Positions 52,422 through 61,464 of a DNA stretch of 64,000 nt are shown one piece after another (within the stretch, counting starts at the first letter, position 1; each line of letters begins with the position of its first letter). Source of the stretch: CAWGJC01 sp965276665 (lineage in GTDB: Bacteria; Pseudomonadota; Alphaproteobacteria; Acetobacterales; Acetobacteraceae). A model generated the notes under the pieces. That model did not search any database and was not told the DNA's origin. It saw nothing but the letters and a program-made list of their open reading frames with translations. The DNA lies in NCBI GenBank assembly GCA_965276665.1, contig OZ255620.1, positions 3,534,001-3,598,000 of the forward strand, read 5' to 3'. The translations under genes and the position numbers were made by a program.

Positions 52422-52471
52422 CTTTGCATTCGGCCTCTACTTTGCACCCGGCCTCTACTTTGCATTCGGCC
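52422..52471. repeat. 18-bp tandem repeat, about three units
   Basis: CTTTGCATTCGGCCTCTA, CTTTGCACCCGGCCTCTA, CTTTGCATTCGGCCT. It lies in the 100-bp divergent region between the NUDIX gene (5' end 52393) and the ABC exporter (52494), so it may hold binding sites for a regulator or simply be slippage. Confidence 0.7.
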
Positions 52472-52493
52472 TGGCGCATGCCACATCCGCGGC

Positions 52494-54344
52494 ATGGCTC
52501 CTCCCGCCTCCTCCTTCGCCGGCCCGCAGCGTTCGGTGGCGCAGACGCTGCGCTCCCTGCTCCCCTACCTCTGGCCGAAGGACGATCTCGAGGGCCGCAT
52601 CCGTGTGGTGATCGCCGCGGTGTTCCTGGTGGCGGCGAAGGTCGCGACCGTCTATGTGCCGGTCGTCTATGGCCGCATCGTCGACGCGCTGGCGCCGAAA
52701 GGGGCGGCGGGGATGATGGCGCTCCCGCTGGCGCTCGTCGTCGGGTACGGGTTGCTGCGCGTGGCCTCCGCCGGGTTCGGCGAATTGCGCGACGCGGTGT
52801 TCGCCACCGTGCAGCAGCGCACGGTCCGGATCGTGGCGCGGCAGACCTTCGTGCATCTGCACCGGCTCAGCCTCGGCTTTCACCTCGACCGGCAGACCGG
52901 CGGCCTCGCCCGCGCGCTCGACCGCGGCACCACTGGCGTGCAGTCGGTGCTGCGCCTCGCGGTGTTCAACATCGTGCCGACGCTGTTCGAACTGCTGCTG
53001 GTCGTGCTCGTGCTCTGGCGGATGTTCGACTGGCGGTTCGCCCTGCTCACCCTGGCCGCGGTGTCGAGCTATATCGGCTTCACCATCTTCTTCACGAGCT
53101 GGCGCGTGCGGTTTCGCCGGACGATGAACGAGATGGACAGCGACGCGCAATCGAAGGCGGTCGACAGCCTGCTCAATTACGAGACGGTGAAATATTTCGG
53201 CAACGAGGCGCACGAGACGCAGCGCTTCGACAGCTCGCTGGCGCGCTATGAGCGCGCGGCGGTGCGCAGCCAGGTGACGCTCAACATGCTCAATCTCGGG
53301 CAGGCGGTGATCATCTCGGTCGGCCTCGGGCTAATCATGCTGCTGGCCGCCTCCGGCGTGCGCTCGGGGGAGATGACGGTCGGCAAGTTCGTGCTGGTGA
53401 ACACCTATCTGATGCAGCTCTACCAGCCGCTGAATTTCCTGGGTTTCGTCTATCGCGAGATCCGCCAGGGCATCGTCGACATGGAGCAGATGTTCCGGCT
53501 TCTCGGCGTGGCGGAGGATGTGGCGGACCGGCCCGGCGCGATCGCGCTCCGCCCGCATCTGGCGGAGGAGGCGGCCAGCGCGATCACGTTCGAGGATGTG
53601 CGGTTCGGCTATGCGAAGCCGGGCAGCGGCGGCCGCGAGATCCTCAAGGGCGTCAGCTTCACCGTTCCGGCCGGGCGCAAGCTCGCGATCGTCGGCCCGA
53701 CCGGCGCGGGGAAATCAACGATCAGCCGGCTGCTCTTCCGGTTCTACGATGTGAGCGCCGGGCGGATCCTGGTGGACGGCGTCGATATCCGCGACCTCAC
53801 GCAGGACAGCCTGCGCGCCGCGATCGGCGTGGTGCCGCAGGACACCGTGCTGTTCAACGACACGATCGGCTACAACATCGCCTATGGCCGGCCCGATGCG
53901 ACGCAGGAGGAGGTCGAGCGCGCCGCGCGGATCGCGCAGGTGCATGATTTCGTCGCGCAATTGCCGGAGGGATATGCGACGCGCGTCGGCGAGCGCGGGC
54001 TCAAGCTCTCGGGCGGCGAGAAGCAGCGCGTCGCGATCGCCCGCACCATTCTGAAGGATCCGCGCATCCTGATCCTCGACGAGGCGACGAGCGCGCTCGA
54101 CACCCGCACCGAGCGGGATATCAGCAGCGCGCTCGCTGCGGTCGCCGCCCGCCGCACCACGCTGGTGATCGCCCACCGGCTCTCGACCGTTGTGGATGCC
54201 GACGAGGTCCTGGTCCTCGTCGAGGGCGCGTTGGCCGAGCGCGGCACCCATGCGAGCCTGCTCGCGATGCGCGGCGCCTATGCGCGCATGTGGTCGGTGC
54301 AGGCCGAGGAGGATGAGGCGCGGGAAGCCGAGCTGGCTGAGTGA
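52494..54344 (+). CDS. ABC transporter, Atm1/HMT1 (ABCB7) type, fused permease-ATPase
   Basis: 616 aa. Six membrane helices, then a nucleotide-binding domain with Walker A GPTGAGKST (401-409), signature LSGGEKQR and Walker B ILILDEATSALD. LLNYETVKYFGNEAHE and RQTGGLARALDRGTTGVQS are hallmarks of Atm1-like exporters, which move glutathione-derived sulfur or metal conjugates out of the cytoplasm. It overlaps rsmA by 4 bp (GTGA). Confidence 0.93.
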   Translation: MAPPASSFAGPQRSVAQTLRSLLPYLWPKDDLEGRIRVVIAAVFLVAAKVATVYVPVVYGRIVDALAPKGAAGMMALPLALVVGYGLLRVASAGFGELRDAVFATVQQRTVRIVARQTFVHLHRLSLGFHLDRQTGGLARALDRGTTGVQSVLRLAVFNIVPTLFELLLVVLVLWRMFDWRFALLTLAAVSSYIGFTIFFTSWRVRFRRTMNEMDSDAQSKAVDSLLNYETVKYFGNEAHETQRFDSSLARYERAAVRSQVTLNMLNLGQAVIISVGLGLIMLLAASGVRSGEMTVGKFVLVNTYLMQLYQPLNFLGFVYREIRQGIVDMEQMFRLLGVAEDVADRPGAIALRPHLAEEAASAITFEDVRFGYAKPGSGGREILKGVSFTVPAGRKLAIVGPTGAGKSTISRLLFRFYDVSAGRILVDGVDIRDLTQDSLRAAIGVVPQDTVLFNDTIGYNIAYGRPDATQEEVERAARIAQVHDFVAQLPEGYATRVGERGLKLSGGEKQRVAIARTILKDPRILILDEATSALDTRTERDISSALAAVAARRTTLVIAHRLSTVVDADEVLVLVEGALAERGTHASLLAMRGAYARMWSVQAEEDEAREAELAE

Positions 54345-55156
54345 CCGCAGCACGTCCGCCGCTGCGCGAGATCATCGCCCGGCATGGGCTGGATGCGCGA
54401 AAATCGCTCGGCCAGCATTTCCTGCTCGACGGCAATCTCACCGCGCGCATCGCCCGGCTGGCCGGGGATCTCGACGGGCGGCAGGTGATCGAGATCGGGC
54501 CCGGACCCGGCGGCCTCACCCGCGCGCTCCTCGACGGGCCGGCGGCCCATGTGCATGTGGTCGAGATCGACCGCCGCGCGGTGGCCGCGATGGAGGAGCT
54601 GCGCGCCACCTGCCCGGACCGGCTGACGGTGCATGAAGCGGATGCGATGGAACGCGACCTGGCATCCCTGGCGCCGGCGCCCCGCGTGATCGTCGCCAAT
54701 CTTCCTTACAATGTCGGCACCGCGCTGCTGATCCGCTGGCTGCGCCAGGCTGCGTCGTTCGAGCGGATGACATTGATGTTTCAGCTGGAGGTCGCCGAGC
54801 GGATTTGCGCCTCGCCGGGCAGCGCCGCCTACGGACGGCTGTCGGTGCTCGTGCAATGGTGCTGCCGGGCGACGCTGCTGATGCGCGTGCCGGCAGCCGC
54901 CTTTACGCCGCCGCCAAATGTGCGGTCCGCTATCATCGGCCTGGTGCCGCATGCCGATCAACCGTCAGCGGAACGCCTCGCCGCGATGGAGCGCCTGACC
55001 GCCGCCGCGTTCGGCCAGCGCCGCAAGATGCTCCGCGGCGCGCTCCGGCCCCTTGGCGGCGAACCCTTGCTGGAAGCCGCCGGCATCGCGCCGGACCGCC
55101 GCGCGGAGACGCTCTCGCTCGCGGAATTCGACCGCCTGGCCGCGCTGCTGCCATAG
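54341..55156 (+). CDS. rsmA: 16S rRNA (adenine1518/1519-N6)-dimethyltransferase
   Basis: 271 aa, GTG start inside the exporter's stop. KSLGQHFLLDGNLTARIARL, SAM motif EIGPGPGGLT (51-60), catalytic NLPY (120-123) and the C-terminal FGQRRKMLRGALRPL are all present. It dimethylates two adenines in helix 45 of 16S rRNA during ribosome maturation; loss gives kasugamycin resistance. Confidence 0.96.
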   Translation: MTAARPPLREIIARHGLDARKSLGQHFLLDGNLTARIARLAGDLDGRQVIEIGPGPGGLTRALLDGPAAHVHVVEIDRRAVAAMEELRATCPDRLTVHEADAMERDLASLAPAPRVIVANLPYNVGTALLIRWLRQAASFERMTLMFQLEVAERICASPGSAAYGRLSVLVQWCCRATLLMRVPAAAFTPPPNVRSAIIGLVPHADQPSAERLAAMERLTAAAFGQRRKMLRGALRPLGGEPLLEAAGIAPDRRAETLSLAEFDRLAALLP

Positions 55157-55183
55157 CCGCGGGCCGAGGGCGGCGTCCTGGGC

Positions 55184-55987
55184 TTACGGGGCCAGATGCG
55201 CCAGCGCATCCCGCATCGGCATGCTGCCGATCGCGATGAAGCCGCCGAACGGCGTGTCCATGTCGAGCACGACGAACATCGCCGAGGCGATGGCGATGGC
55301 GGCCAGCGTCACCATCGCGAGCACGAGCGGATTGCGGTGCTGCATCATCAGCCCGAAGCAGCCGAACACCACCGCGAGCCAGAAGCTGAGCACGAGGTAG
55401 AACGGCAAGGTGATGGTGCTGCGGGCATCCTCGATCAGCCGCCATCGTGCGGTGATCACGCCGTCCATCTCGCGGAGCGCGTCGCTCGCAAGGCGCGTGT
55501 GGAACGCGTCGGTGGGCATCAGCTGCCGCGTTTTCAGTTCCGCATCGTCGAGCAGCGTGCCGAGCACCGAGGATTCAAGCCGCCCGGGCGCGGTGCGCGG
55601 GAGATTGCGCGGATAGTAGTCACCCGGCGGCGGCGGCTCGGTCCGCCAGGTATTGGCGATCATCGACGCGGTGTAGTCCCGGAGCAGCGCCCGCGCCGTG
55701 TCGGTCTCCGGGCCGTATTCGCGCAGCATGCGGTCGGTCTGGATCAGGTTGCTGCCAAGCCTCGCGAGATCGGCGCTCGCGGTGTCGAACTGGCCTTTCA
55801 CCGAATAGGTAAGCAGGCCGAGCACCACCGAGGCGAGCGTCACCAGCATGCCGATCACGAGCTGCAGCAGGTCGATCGTGTCGCGCGAGCGGTGCCGCTC
55901 GGGCAGCAGCGACTTGATCCCGACGCCGATCCCGACGCTCACGAGCAGCACGACGAGCAGCTTTGCGGCCGCGAAAAGTTCCACCAT
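55184..55987 (-). CDS. DUF4239 family membrane protein
   Basis: 267 aa: two N-terminal membrane segments (LLVVLLVSVGIGVGI, LVIGMLVTLASVVLGLLTYS), a cytoplasmic or periplasmic helical region (residues 70-180), and two C-terminal segments (YLVLSFWLAVVFGCFGLMMQ, LAMVTLAAIAIASAMFVVLD). This bestrophin-like layout is DUF4239. Role unknown, possibly a channel. Convergent with rsmA, divergent from the dehydrogenase. Confidence 0.82.
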   Translation of the reverse strand: MVELFAAAKLLVVLLVSVGIGVGIKSLLPERHRSRDTIDLLQLVIGMLVTLASVVLGLLTYSVKGQFDTASADLARLGSNLIQTDRMLREYGPETDTARALLRDYTASMIANTWRTEPPPPGDYYPRNLPRTAPGRLESSVLGTLLDDAELKTRQLMPTDAFHTRLASDALREMDGVITARWRLIEDARSTITLPFYLVLSFWLAVVFGCFGLMMQHRNPLVLAMVTLAAIAIASAMFVVLDMDTPFGGFIAIGSMPMRDALAHLAP

Positions 55988-56112
55988 CGATTGGTTTTCT
56001 ACACGCGCGCTGGCGCCGCTGTCACCGCATCTCCGCCGCTCCGGGGCTCGACCCGGGCGGGCTTGCGTCCCATATAGACCGCGACGCGAACGATTGCGGT
56101 AGGAGAGAGCGC

Positions 56113-57546
56113 ATGTATCCAGAGGTCTCGCTGTTCATCGACGGGGAATGGACCAAGGCACGATCCGGCCGGATGCTCGACGTGGTCAATCCGGCCACCG
56201 GCGAGGCGATCGGCAAGGTGGCGCATGCCGACCGCAGCGATCTCGACCTGGCGCTGGCCGCGGCCCAGCGGGGCTTCGAGGCGTGGCGCGCGATCTCCGC
56301 CTTCGATCGCTCGAAGATCATGCGCAAGGCCGCCGACCTGCTCCGCGAGCGTTCGGATGCGATCGCCCGGCTGATGACGCTGGAGCAGGGCAAGCCGCTC
56401 CCCGAGGCCAAGATGGAGACGATGGGCGCGGCCGACACGATCGACTGGTTCGCCGAGGAGGCCCGCCGCGCCTATGGAAGGGTGATCCCGGCGCGCGGTC
56501 CCGGCATCTACCAGCTGGTGATCAAGGAGCCGGTGGGCCCGGTCGCCGCCTTCACGCCGTGGAACTTCCCGATCAACCAGGTGGTCCGCAAGCTCTCGGC
56601 CGCGCTCGCGACCGGCTGCTCGATCATCGTCAAGGCGCCGGAGGAGACGCCGGCCTCGCCGGCCGAGCTGCTGCGCGCCTTTGCCGATGCCGGGGTGCCG
56701 AAGGGGGTCATCAACCTCGTCTACGGCGTGCCGTCGGAGATTTCCGAATACCTCATCCCGCATCCGATCATCCGGAAGATATCCTTCACCGGCTCGACCC
56801 CGGTGGGCAAGCACCTCGCGGCGCTGGCCGGCCAGCACATGAAGCGGGCGACGATGGAGCTCGGCGGCCATGCCCCGGCGATCGTGTTCGAGGACGCCGA
56901 TCTCGACGTGGCGAGCAAGATCCTGTCGGGCAGCAAGTTCCGCAACGCCGGCCAGGTCTGCGTCTCGCCGACGCGCTTCCTCGTACAGGAGAAGGCGTTC
57001 GACGGGTTCGTCGACCGCTTCGTCACCGCGGCGAAATCGGTGAAGGTGGGCGACGGGCTGGAGGCGGGCACCCAGATGGGGCCGCTCGCCAATGCGCGCC
57101 GCATCCAGGCGATGGAAGCGCTGATCGGCGATGCGGTGCAGAAGGGCGCCGAAATCGTGGCCGGCGGCAACCGCATCGGCAACAAGGGCAATTTCTTCGA
57201 GCCCACGGTGCTGACCAATGTCAGCAAGGACATGCGGGTGATGAACGAGGAGCCGTTCGGCCCGCTCGCCATCATGATGCCGTTCCGCGGGATGGATGAC
57301 GTGGTGGAAGAGTCGAACCGGCTTCCCTTCGGCCTCGCCGCCTATGCCTATACACGCTCGGCCAAGACCGCGCAGGCGGTGGCGGCCGGGGTGGAGACCG
57401 GCATGATGTCGATCAACCATCACGGGCTCGCGCTGCCGGAAGTCCCGTTCGGCGGGGTCAAGGATTCCGGCTACGGCTCCGAGGGCGGTTCGGAGGCGAT
57501 CGAATCCTATCTCGTGACGAAATTCGTCTCCCAGGCCGGACTGTAG
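56113..57546 (+). CDS. NAD(P)-dependent succinate-semialdehyde dehydrogenase family protein
   Basis: 477 aa from the ATG at 56113 after GGAGAGAGCGC. Aldehyde dehydrogenase residues are all visible: N151 (TPWNFP), K174 (IIVKAPEETP), E249 (MELGGHAP) and C283 (NAGQVCVSP). It most resembles GabD-like succinate-semialdehyde dehydrogenases (MYPEVSLFIDGEW...), but other aldehydes are possible. It acts in the cytoplasm. Confidence 0.88.
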   Translation: MYPEVSLFIDGEWTKARSGRMLDVVNPATGEAIGKVAHADRSDLDLALAAAQRGFEAWRAISAFDRSKIMRKAADLLRERSDAIARLMTLEQGKPLPEAKMETMGAADTIDWFAEEARRAYGRVIPARGPGIYQLVIKEPVGPVAAFTPWNFPINQVVRKLSAALATGCSIIVKAPEETPASPAELLRAFADAGVPKGVINLVYGVPSEISEYLIPHPIIRKISFTGSTPVGKHLAALAGQHMKRATMELGGHAPAIVFEDADLDVASKILSGSKFRNAGQVCVSPTRFLVQEKAFDGFVDRFVTAAKSVKVGDGLEAGTQMGPLANARRIQAMEALIGDAVQKGAEIVAGGNRIGNKGNFFEPTVLTNVSKDMRVMNEEPFGPLAIMMPFRGMDDVVEESNRLPFGLAAYAYTRSAKTAQAVAAGVETGMMSINHHGLALPEVPFGGVKDSGYGSEGGSEAIESYLVTKFVSQAGL

Positions 57547-57585
57547 TCTTTCGCATCGGCCTGGCCCTCGGGTCAGACCGCCGGC

Positions 57586-58713
57586 TCAATCCACGGTCTG
57601 GCCCTCCAGCCAGACCGCGATCGGCTCGAGCCTCTGGTCGAGTGCCACCAGATCGGCGCGGCAGCCCGGGCGTAGCCGCCCGCGCGTGGCAAGGCCGAGG
57701 CAGTCGGCGGGCGTCGCCGTCGCCATGCGGAGCGCCTGGGCGAGGGGAATGCCGACCAGCCGCACGGCGCGGCGCACCGCCGTCGCCATGTCGAGATGCG
57801 CGCCGCCGAGCGTGCCGTCCGGTCCGGTCAGCCTGCCATTCTCCAGCGTGATCACCGTCTCGCCGATCGTGAAGGAGGTGCACTCGCCCCCGGCTGTCGC
57901 CATCGCGTCCGAGACGAGGAACAGCCGCCGCGGCCCGAGCGCCGCATAGGCGGCCCGGACCGAATCCGGATGGGCATGCAGCCCGTCGACGATGATCCCG
58001 ACATGGTCGACGCGCCCGGCGAGCGCCGCCCCGACCACCCCGGGGGCGCGCGAGCCGAATTGCGACATCGCATTGAAAAGATGCGTGACGCCGGCCAGTC
58101 CCTCGCTCCGCGCCGCGGCGATCTGCTCGGCCGTGGCATCGGTATGGCCGGCGAAGACGTGCACCCCCGCCGTCGCCAGCCGCGCGATCGCGCCGGCGGG
58201 CGCGCATTCCGGGGCGAGCGTCAGCAGCACCGGGAACGGATGCGCGGACGCGAGCAGCGCCAGATCAGGCTCCAGCAAGGGGCGGATCGCCGCCGGCGGA
58301 TGGATGCCGCGCCGGCCCGGCGCGAGGAACGGCCCCTCCAGATGCAGCCCGAGCACGCCCGGAATGCCCGCGGCGGATTCCAGCAGGGCGCGCATCGACG
58401 CCCGGTCGCCGCTGATCAGCGTCGGCAGGAGGCCGGTGGTGCCGAGCCGGCGATGCGCGGCGGCGATCGCCGCCATCGTCGCTTCATCCGGGCTGTCGTT
58501 CAGCATCAGCCCGCCGCCGCCGTTCACCTGCAGGTCGAGGAAGCCGGGCGCCAGGATCGCACCCTCTTGCAGGCGCTCGGCCGGCATGCCGGCGGGCAGC
58601 GCGCCGGGCGCCAGCAGGGCGCGGATTTTCCCCGCCTCGATGACGAGCGCCGTCTCCTCGCGGAACCGCTCCCCGTCATGCAGGCGGGACGCGATGATCG
58701 CGTGCACCGTCAC
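57586..58713 (-). CDS. nagA: N-acetylglucosamine-6-phosphate deacetylase
   Basis: 375 aa with a GTG start at 58713 that overlaps the SIS gene's stop (GTGA). PGFLDLQVNGGGG, HLEGPFLAPGRRGIH (metal-site Glu), HVFAGHTDA and THLFNAMSQF (metal-site histidines), and FLVSDAMATAG (catalytic Asp) are diagnostic. It removes acetate from GlcNAc-6-P to give GlcN-6-P. Last gene of the amino-sugar operon; upstream genes make its substrate (MurQ) and use its product (SIS deaminase). Confidence 0.95.
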   Translation of the reverse strand: MTVHAIIASRLHDGERFREETALVIEAGKIRALLAPGALPAGMPAERLQEGAILAPGFLDLQVNGGGGLMLNDSPDEATMAAIAAAHRRLGTTGLLPTLISGDRASMRALLESAAGIPGVLGLHLEGPFLAPGRRGIHPPAAIRPLLEPDLALLASAHPFPVLLTLAPECAPAGAIARLATAGVHVFAGHTDATAEQIAAARSEGLAGVTHLFNAMSQFGSRAPGVVGAALAGRVDHVGIIVDGLHAHPDSVRAAYAALGPRRLFLVSDAMATAGGECTSFTIGETVITLENGRLTGPDGTLGGAHLDMATAVRRAVRLVGIPLAQALRMATATPADCLGLATRGRLRPGCRADLVALDQRLEPIAVWLEGQTVD

Positions 58714-59738
58714 AGCGTCTCCGTGACCTTGTTGAGGGAGGGCGGGTGGTCCGGGTCGCGACCGGCGGCGGCGGCGGCGCGCTCGGCGGCCTGGTAGAAG
58801 CTCGCGAGCATCGGCAGCAGGTCGAGATCCGGATGATCGGGCGCGAGCACCGGCAGGATCAGCGCGCCCGGCACGGCCCCCCCGGCGGCCAGCACCCGCA
58901 CGCCGCGCGCCGTCAGCCCGGCCAGCATCGTCTCGGTGCCGCGCCGCGCCGCATCGTCCTGCACGAAGGCGAGAACCGGGAAGCCCGGCCCGGCCAGGGT
59001 CACCGGCCCATGCGAGAGCTCCGCCGAGGAGTAGGCGAGGCCGACGAGCCCGGCGACCTCGGCGAGCTTGAGCGCCGCCTCCTTCGCCACCGCGAGCCCG
59101 GCGCCGCGCCCCACGACGAACAACCGGTCCACCATGCCGAGAGCCGCGACGAGCGGCGACCAATCGAGCGTGCTCGCCCGATCGAGCCGCGCCGGGAGCC
59201 GGCCGAGCGCCGCCCGGAGCGCCGCGGCGGCCGCCTCATCCTCGGTCCAGGCCGCCAGCAGCGCGATGCCGGCGGCGATCGAGGCGATGACGGACTTGGT
59301 GGCGGCGACGCTGCGCTCGGAGCCGGCGGAGATGTCGAGCACGAGATCCGCCGCGCGGGCGAGCGGGGAGGCGGCGTCGTTCACCAGGGCAAGGGTCAGC
59401 GCGCCGCCCTCCCGCGCCGCCGCCTGCTGGGCCAGCAGATCGGGGCTGCGGCCGGATTGCGAGATGCTGACGAGCAGCACTCCCCGCATATCCTGCGCCC
59501 GGCCATAGACCGAGGCGATGGCCGGCGTCGAGGCGGCGGCCACCAGCCCGAGATGCCGCCCGATCAGGTAGCGCAGATAGGTCCCGGCATGGCCGGAACT
59601 GCCGCGCCCGCAGACCATCACGAGGCGGGGCGAGGCGGCGCGCAGACGGCCGGCGATCGTCGCGATCTCGACCCGCCGGGCGAGCAGCCGCTCCACCGCG
59701 CGGCCGGATGCCGCCGCCTCTTTCGCCATCAGGCTCAT
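58710..59738 (-). CDS. SIS-domain glucosamine-6-phosphate deaminase (NagB-II-like)
   Basis: 342 aa with two SIS domains: VMVCGRGSSGHAGTYLRYLI, then LVSISQSGRSPDLLAQQ, and SERSVAATKSVIASIAAG; the second has FVVGRGAGLAVAKEAALKLA and YSSAELSHGP. This is the isomerase half of GlmS without its glutaminase domain, as in NagB-II, which turns GlcN-6-P into fructose-6-P and ammonia. Overlaps of 4 bp at both ends (with murQ and nagA) show coupling. Confidence 0.88.
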   Translation of the reverse strand: MSLMAKEAAASGRAVERLLARRVEIATIAGRLRAASPRLVMVCGRGSSGHAGTYLRYLIGRHLGLVAAASTPAIASVYGRAQDMRGVLLVSISQSGRSPDLLAQQAAAREGGALTLALVNDAASPLARAADLVLDISAGSERSVAATKSVIASIAAGIALLAAWTEDEAAAAALRAALGRLPARLDRASTLDWSPLVAALGMVDRLFVVGRGAGLAVAKEAALKLAEVAGLVGLAYSSAELSHGPVTLAGPGFPVLAFVQDDAARRGTETMLAGLTARGVRVLAAGGAVPGALILPVLAPDHPDLDLLPMLASFYQAAERAAAAAGRDPDHPPSLNKVTETL

Positions 59739-60649
59739 CGCCGCTCCTCCCGATGGGCGGCGAGCGCCGCCCGCAGCATGCCGCCATGCCGGTCGAGCAG
59801 CGCCTCGGCCGCCGGCCGGTCGAGCCCTTCCAGCAGCAGCACCGCCAGCTTCACCTTGCCGTCGGATCCGTCGAGCGCGCGGCGCGTGGTCTCGCCGTCC
59901 CGCCCGGTGATCGCCGAGAGCATGCGCTCGGCCCGGTGGCGCAGCTTGGCGTTGCGCGCCTGCATGTCGACCATCAGGCCGCGATACACCCGGCCCAGCC
60001 GCACCATCAGCAGGGTCGAGAACATGTTCAGCACGACTTTCTGCGCGGTGCCCGCTTTCATCCGTGTCGAGCCGGCGATCGCCTCGGCGCCGGTCTCGAT
60101 CAGGATCGCGTGCTCCGCGGCGGCGAGCAGCGGCGCGCCGGGGCTGTTGGCGATTGCGATGGTCAGCGCGCCCTGCCGCGCCGCCGCCTCGACGCAGGCC
60201 AAGGTGAAGGGCGTCGCTCCGCTGGCGGCGAGTCCGATCACCACGTCGGCCGCGCCGATGCCGTGCTCGGCGATCGCCGTCTCGGCGAGATCCCGCCGGT
60301 CCTCGGCATTCTCGACCGCGTGCAGCAGCGCCGTCTCGCCGCCCGCCATCAGCAGCACGAGCCGGTCTTCCGGCCAGTCGAAGGTGGGCGAGAGCTCGGC
60401 GCCGTCCTGCACGCCGATGCGCCCCGACGTGCCGGCGCCGGCATAGACCAGCCTGCCGCCGGCGGCGAGCCGTGAAGCGGCGGCGTCCGCCGCACGGGCC
60501 AGCGCCGGCAGCGCCGTCCGCACCGCGGCGACCGCGGCCATCTGCCCCTCCCAGAGCGCCTCGAGCACGGACCGGCTGTCCCACGCATCGAGATCGGCGG
60601 TTCTCTCGCTCTGCGCCTCGGTGGCGGGCAGGCTCCCAGGCGCGCTCAT
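59735..60649 (-). CDS. murQ: N-acetylmuramic acid 6-phosphate etherase
   Basis: 304 aa. LVYAGAGTSGRIGVQDGAEL and TFDWPEDRL form the SIS sugar-phosphate site of MurQ; GLAASGATPFTLACVEAA and AGSTRMKAGTAQKVVLNMFS (with the catalytic Glu nearby) are family signatures. It splits D-lactate from MurNAc-6-P, giving GlcNAc-6-P for NagA. It overlaps the upstream dppC-like gene by 4 bp (ATGA). No AnmK or MurP-type kinase gene is in the window. Confidence 0.95.
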   Translation of the reverse strand: MSAPGSLPATEAQSERTADLDAWDSRSVLEALWEGQMAAVAAVRTALPALARAADAAASRLAAGGRLVYAGAGTSGRIGVQDGAELSPTFDWPEDRLVLLMAGGETALLHAVENAEDRRDLAETAIAEHGIGAADVVIGLAASGATPFTLACVEAAARQGALTIAIANSPGAPLLAAAEHAILIETGAEAIAGSTRMKAGTAQKVVLNMFSTLLMVRLGRVYRGLMVDMQARNAKLRHRAERMLSAITGRDGETTRRALDGSDGKVKLAVLLLEGLDRPAAEALLDRHGGMLRAALAAHREERR

Positions 60650-61464
60650 GGTCGGTTCCTCAGCCGCGGGTCGAGACGGTCCTGCAGCCCGTCGCCGAGC
60701 AGGTTGAAGCCGAGCGAGGCGAGCAGGATCGCGAGGCCGGAGAATAGCGCGGCCCAGGGCGAGAGCGTGAGAAAGCTGCGGCTCTCCGCCAGCATGCGCC
60801 CGAGGCTCGGCGTCGGCGGCTGGGTGCCGAGGCCGAGAAAGGCGAGGGATGCTTCCACCAGGATCGCGGTGGAGAGCGAGAGGCTCGCCTGCACGAGGAT
60901 GATCGGCGCGAGGTTGGGCAGCAGATGGCGGAGCAGGATGCGCGGCGCGGGGGCGCCGACCGCGCGCGCCGCCGCGACATAGTCGGTGCCGGCGAGCAGG
61001 CGCGCCGGCGCGCGCAGCGTGCGGGCGAAGATCGGCACGTAGACGACGCCGATCGCGATCGCGGTCGCCGCCGCCCCCGGACCCAGCACCGCGATGATGC
61101 CGATCGCGAGCAGGATGATCGGAAACGCGAACAGCACGTCCATCAGCCGCATGGCGATCCGGTCGAACCAGCCGGCGCGCCAGGCCGCGAGCACGCCGAG
61201 CGTGCCGCCCACCGCCAGCGCCGCCGCCACCGCGCCGGCGGAAATCGCGAACAGCGAGCGGTAGCTCCAGAGGATGCGCGACAGCAGGTCGCGGCCGAAA
61301 TTATCGGTGCCGAGAAGATGCGCGCCGCTCGGCCCTTGCAGCCGGGCGAGGATGTCCTGCGCATCAGGCGGCATGGGCGCGATCCAGGGTGCGGCGAGGG
61401 CGGCGACGGCCTGGGCCACCACCAGCGCGCCGCCGATGCCGAGCAGCGGGTTGCGCAGTCTCAT
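60646..61464 (-). CDS. ABC transporter permease (DppC type)
   Basis: 272 aa. GTDNFGRDLLSRILWSYRSL (OppC motif), the coupling loop near LLAGTDYVAAARAVGAPAPR, and LVEASLAFLGLGTQPPTPSL. Pairs with the DppB-like gene that overlaps its start by 4 bp. The operon suggests the ligand is a muropeptide or amino sugar. Confidence 0.92.
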   Translation of the reverse strand: MRLRNPLLGIGGALVVAQAVAALAAPWIAPMPPDAQDILARLQGPSGAHLLGTDNFGRDLLSRILWSYRSLFAISAGAVAAALAVGGTLGVLAAWRAGWFDRIAMRLMDVLFAFPIILLAIGIIAVLGPGAAATAIAIGVVYVPIFARTLRAPARLLAGTDYVAAARAVGAPAPRILLRHLLPNLAPIILVQASLSLSTAILVEASLAFLGLGTQPPTPSLGRMLAESRSFLTLSPWAALFSGLAILLASLGFNLLGDGLQDRLDPRLRNRP

